Assembly (NCBI GenBank): GCA_023145395.1 | Contig: JAGLDW010000655.1 | Coordinates: forward strand, 1-7,397 | Reading direction: 5' to 3' | DNA length: 7,397 nucleotides | Source: Lentisphaeria bacterium | GTDB lineage: Bacteria; Verrucomicrobiota; Lentisphaeria; Oligosphaerales; Lenti-02 | Shown: piece after piece, positions 7,136 through 7,397 of the stretch | Position numbering within the stretch: the stretch's first letter is position 1 | How the letters are laid out: every line of letters begins with the position of its first letter | Position numbers and translations under genes: made by a program | Notes under the pieces: generated by a model | Told to the model about the DNA's origin: nothing | The model's input: the letters and a program-made list of their open reading frames with translations, nothing else | The model's database searches: none

Positions 7136-7397
7136 ATGAAGAGAACGTTTGGTTTGGCGCTCATGGCGTTGGTGTTGTCGAGCACTCTTGGCTGTGCGCA
7201 GCTGTTTGACGATTTTTCAGGGGGCGGTTGGAAGCGGTTTTCCACGACTCCAGGCACGCTCACCGTCAAGCGGGGCAGCATGCATCTGCAGGACGGATTG
7301 GCACCCCCAAACTGGGTCACTGCCAGCAAAGTCTTCACGGTCGATTTCGACAAGACCCCGTTCTTCGTGACAAAGGTCGGGGCAATGTCGGACAGCG
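7136..7397 (+). CDS. Secreted protein, possible carbohydrate-binding beta-sandwich (partial)
   Basis: The frame is open for 87 codons to the window edge, so the C-terminus is missing. The first 21 residues form a clear signal peptide (K2, R3, then a hydrophobic stretch ending in TLGCA). Cleavage by signal peptidase I after A21 gives a mature start QLFDDFSGG. C20 makes a lipoprotein conceivable, but Thr at -3 and Leu at -2 fit the lipobox poorly. The mature part begins FDDFSGGGWKRFS and continues with strand-like segments (GTLTVKRGSMHLQDG, ASKVFTVDFDKTPFFVTKV). I associate this pattern with lectin-like or carbohydrate-binding jelly-roll domains of secreted proteins in PVC bacteria; that is a judgement from style, not a motif match. 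It follows the sulfatase by 69 bases on the same strand, consistent with an accessory glycan-binding or glycan-acting protein. Any catalytic domain would be beyond the edge. Confidence 0.75.
   Translation, partial: MKRTFGLALMALVLSSTLGCAQLFDDFSGGGWKRFSTTPGTLTVKRGSMHLQDGLAPPNWVTASKVFTVDFDKTPFFVTKVGAMSDS

Noticed and set aside
6022..7209. A 395-codon plus-strand frame overlapping the sulfatase 3' half and the next gene
   Set aside because: It is a shifted reading of the sulfatase with an Arg/Ala/Gly-rich, domain-free product, and it overlaps the signal peptide region of the following gene.

Overview
The window looks like GC-rich chromosomal DNA from a Gram-negative, polysaccharide-degrading bacterium, most likely of the PVC group or a relative (Kiritimatiellota, Lentisphaerota, Verrucomicrobiota or Planctomycetota). 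That placement is an inference. It rests on the outer-membrane-type AsmA-like protein, a Tat-exported sulfatase with an added C-terminal beta-sandwich, and a neighbouring secreted protein whose style I associate with these phyla. No rRNA, tRNA, CRISPR array, transposase or integrase is visible.

Layout. Positions 1-127 are an A/T-rich non-coding stretch that stands out from the GC-rich remainder and carries degenerate inverted copies of an AAATCTGAAA / AAATCTAAAATCC-type motif. Positions 128-3523 (minus strand) hold one long gene for a 1131-residue AsmA-superfamily protein, anchored in the inner membrane with a very large periplasmic part. A 161-bp divergent gap (3524-3684) separates it from three plus-strand genes. 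These are an exported, probably all-helical protein of unknown activity with a six-hairpin-glycosidase flavour (3685-5007), a formylglycine-dependent arylsulfatase A-like enzyme with a C-terminal carbohydrate-binding-like domain (5159-7066), and the start of a secreted beta-sandwich-like protein that runs off the right edge (7136-7397).

Each of the four genes has a good Shine-Dalgarno sequence that decides its start. For three of them this start lies downstream of the longest possible ORF start.

Functionally, the three plus-strand genes read as a small cluster for handling a sulfated glycan outside the cytoplasm: sulfate ester removal, a possible glycoside-processing partner and a possible binding protein. 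The substrate cannot be told from the sequence. The AsmA-like gene points the other way and probably belongs to envelope maintenance (lipid transport between membranes), not to the glycan cluster. The window holds no formylglycine-generating enzyme or anaerobic sulfatase-maturating enzyme, no transporter and no regulator, so these would have to be elsewhere. I see no clear evidence of a new defence, mobile or regulatory system. The most open question is the activity of the 3685-5007 protein.
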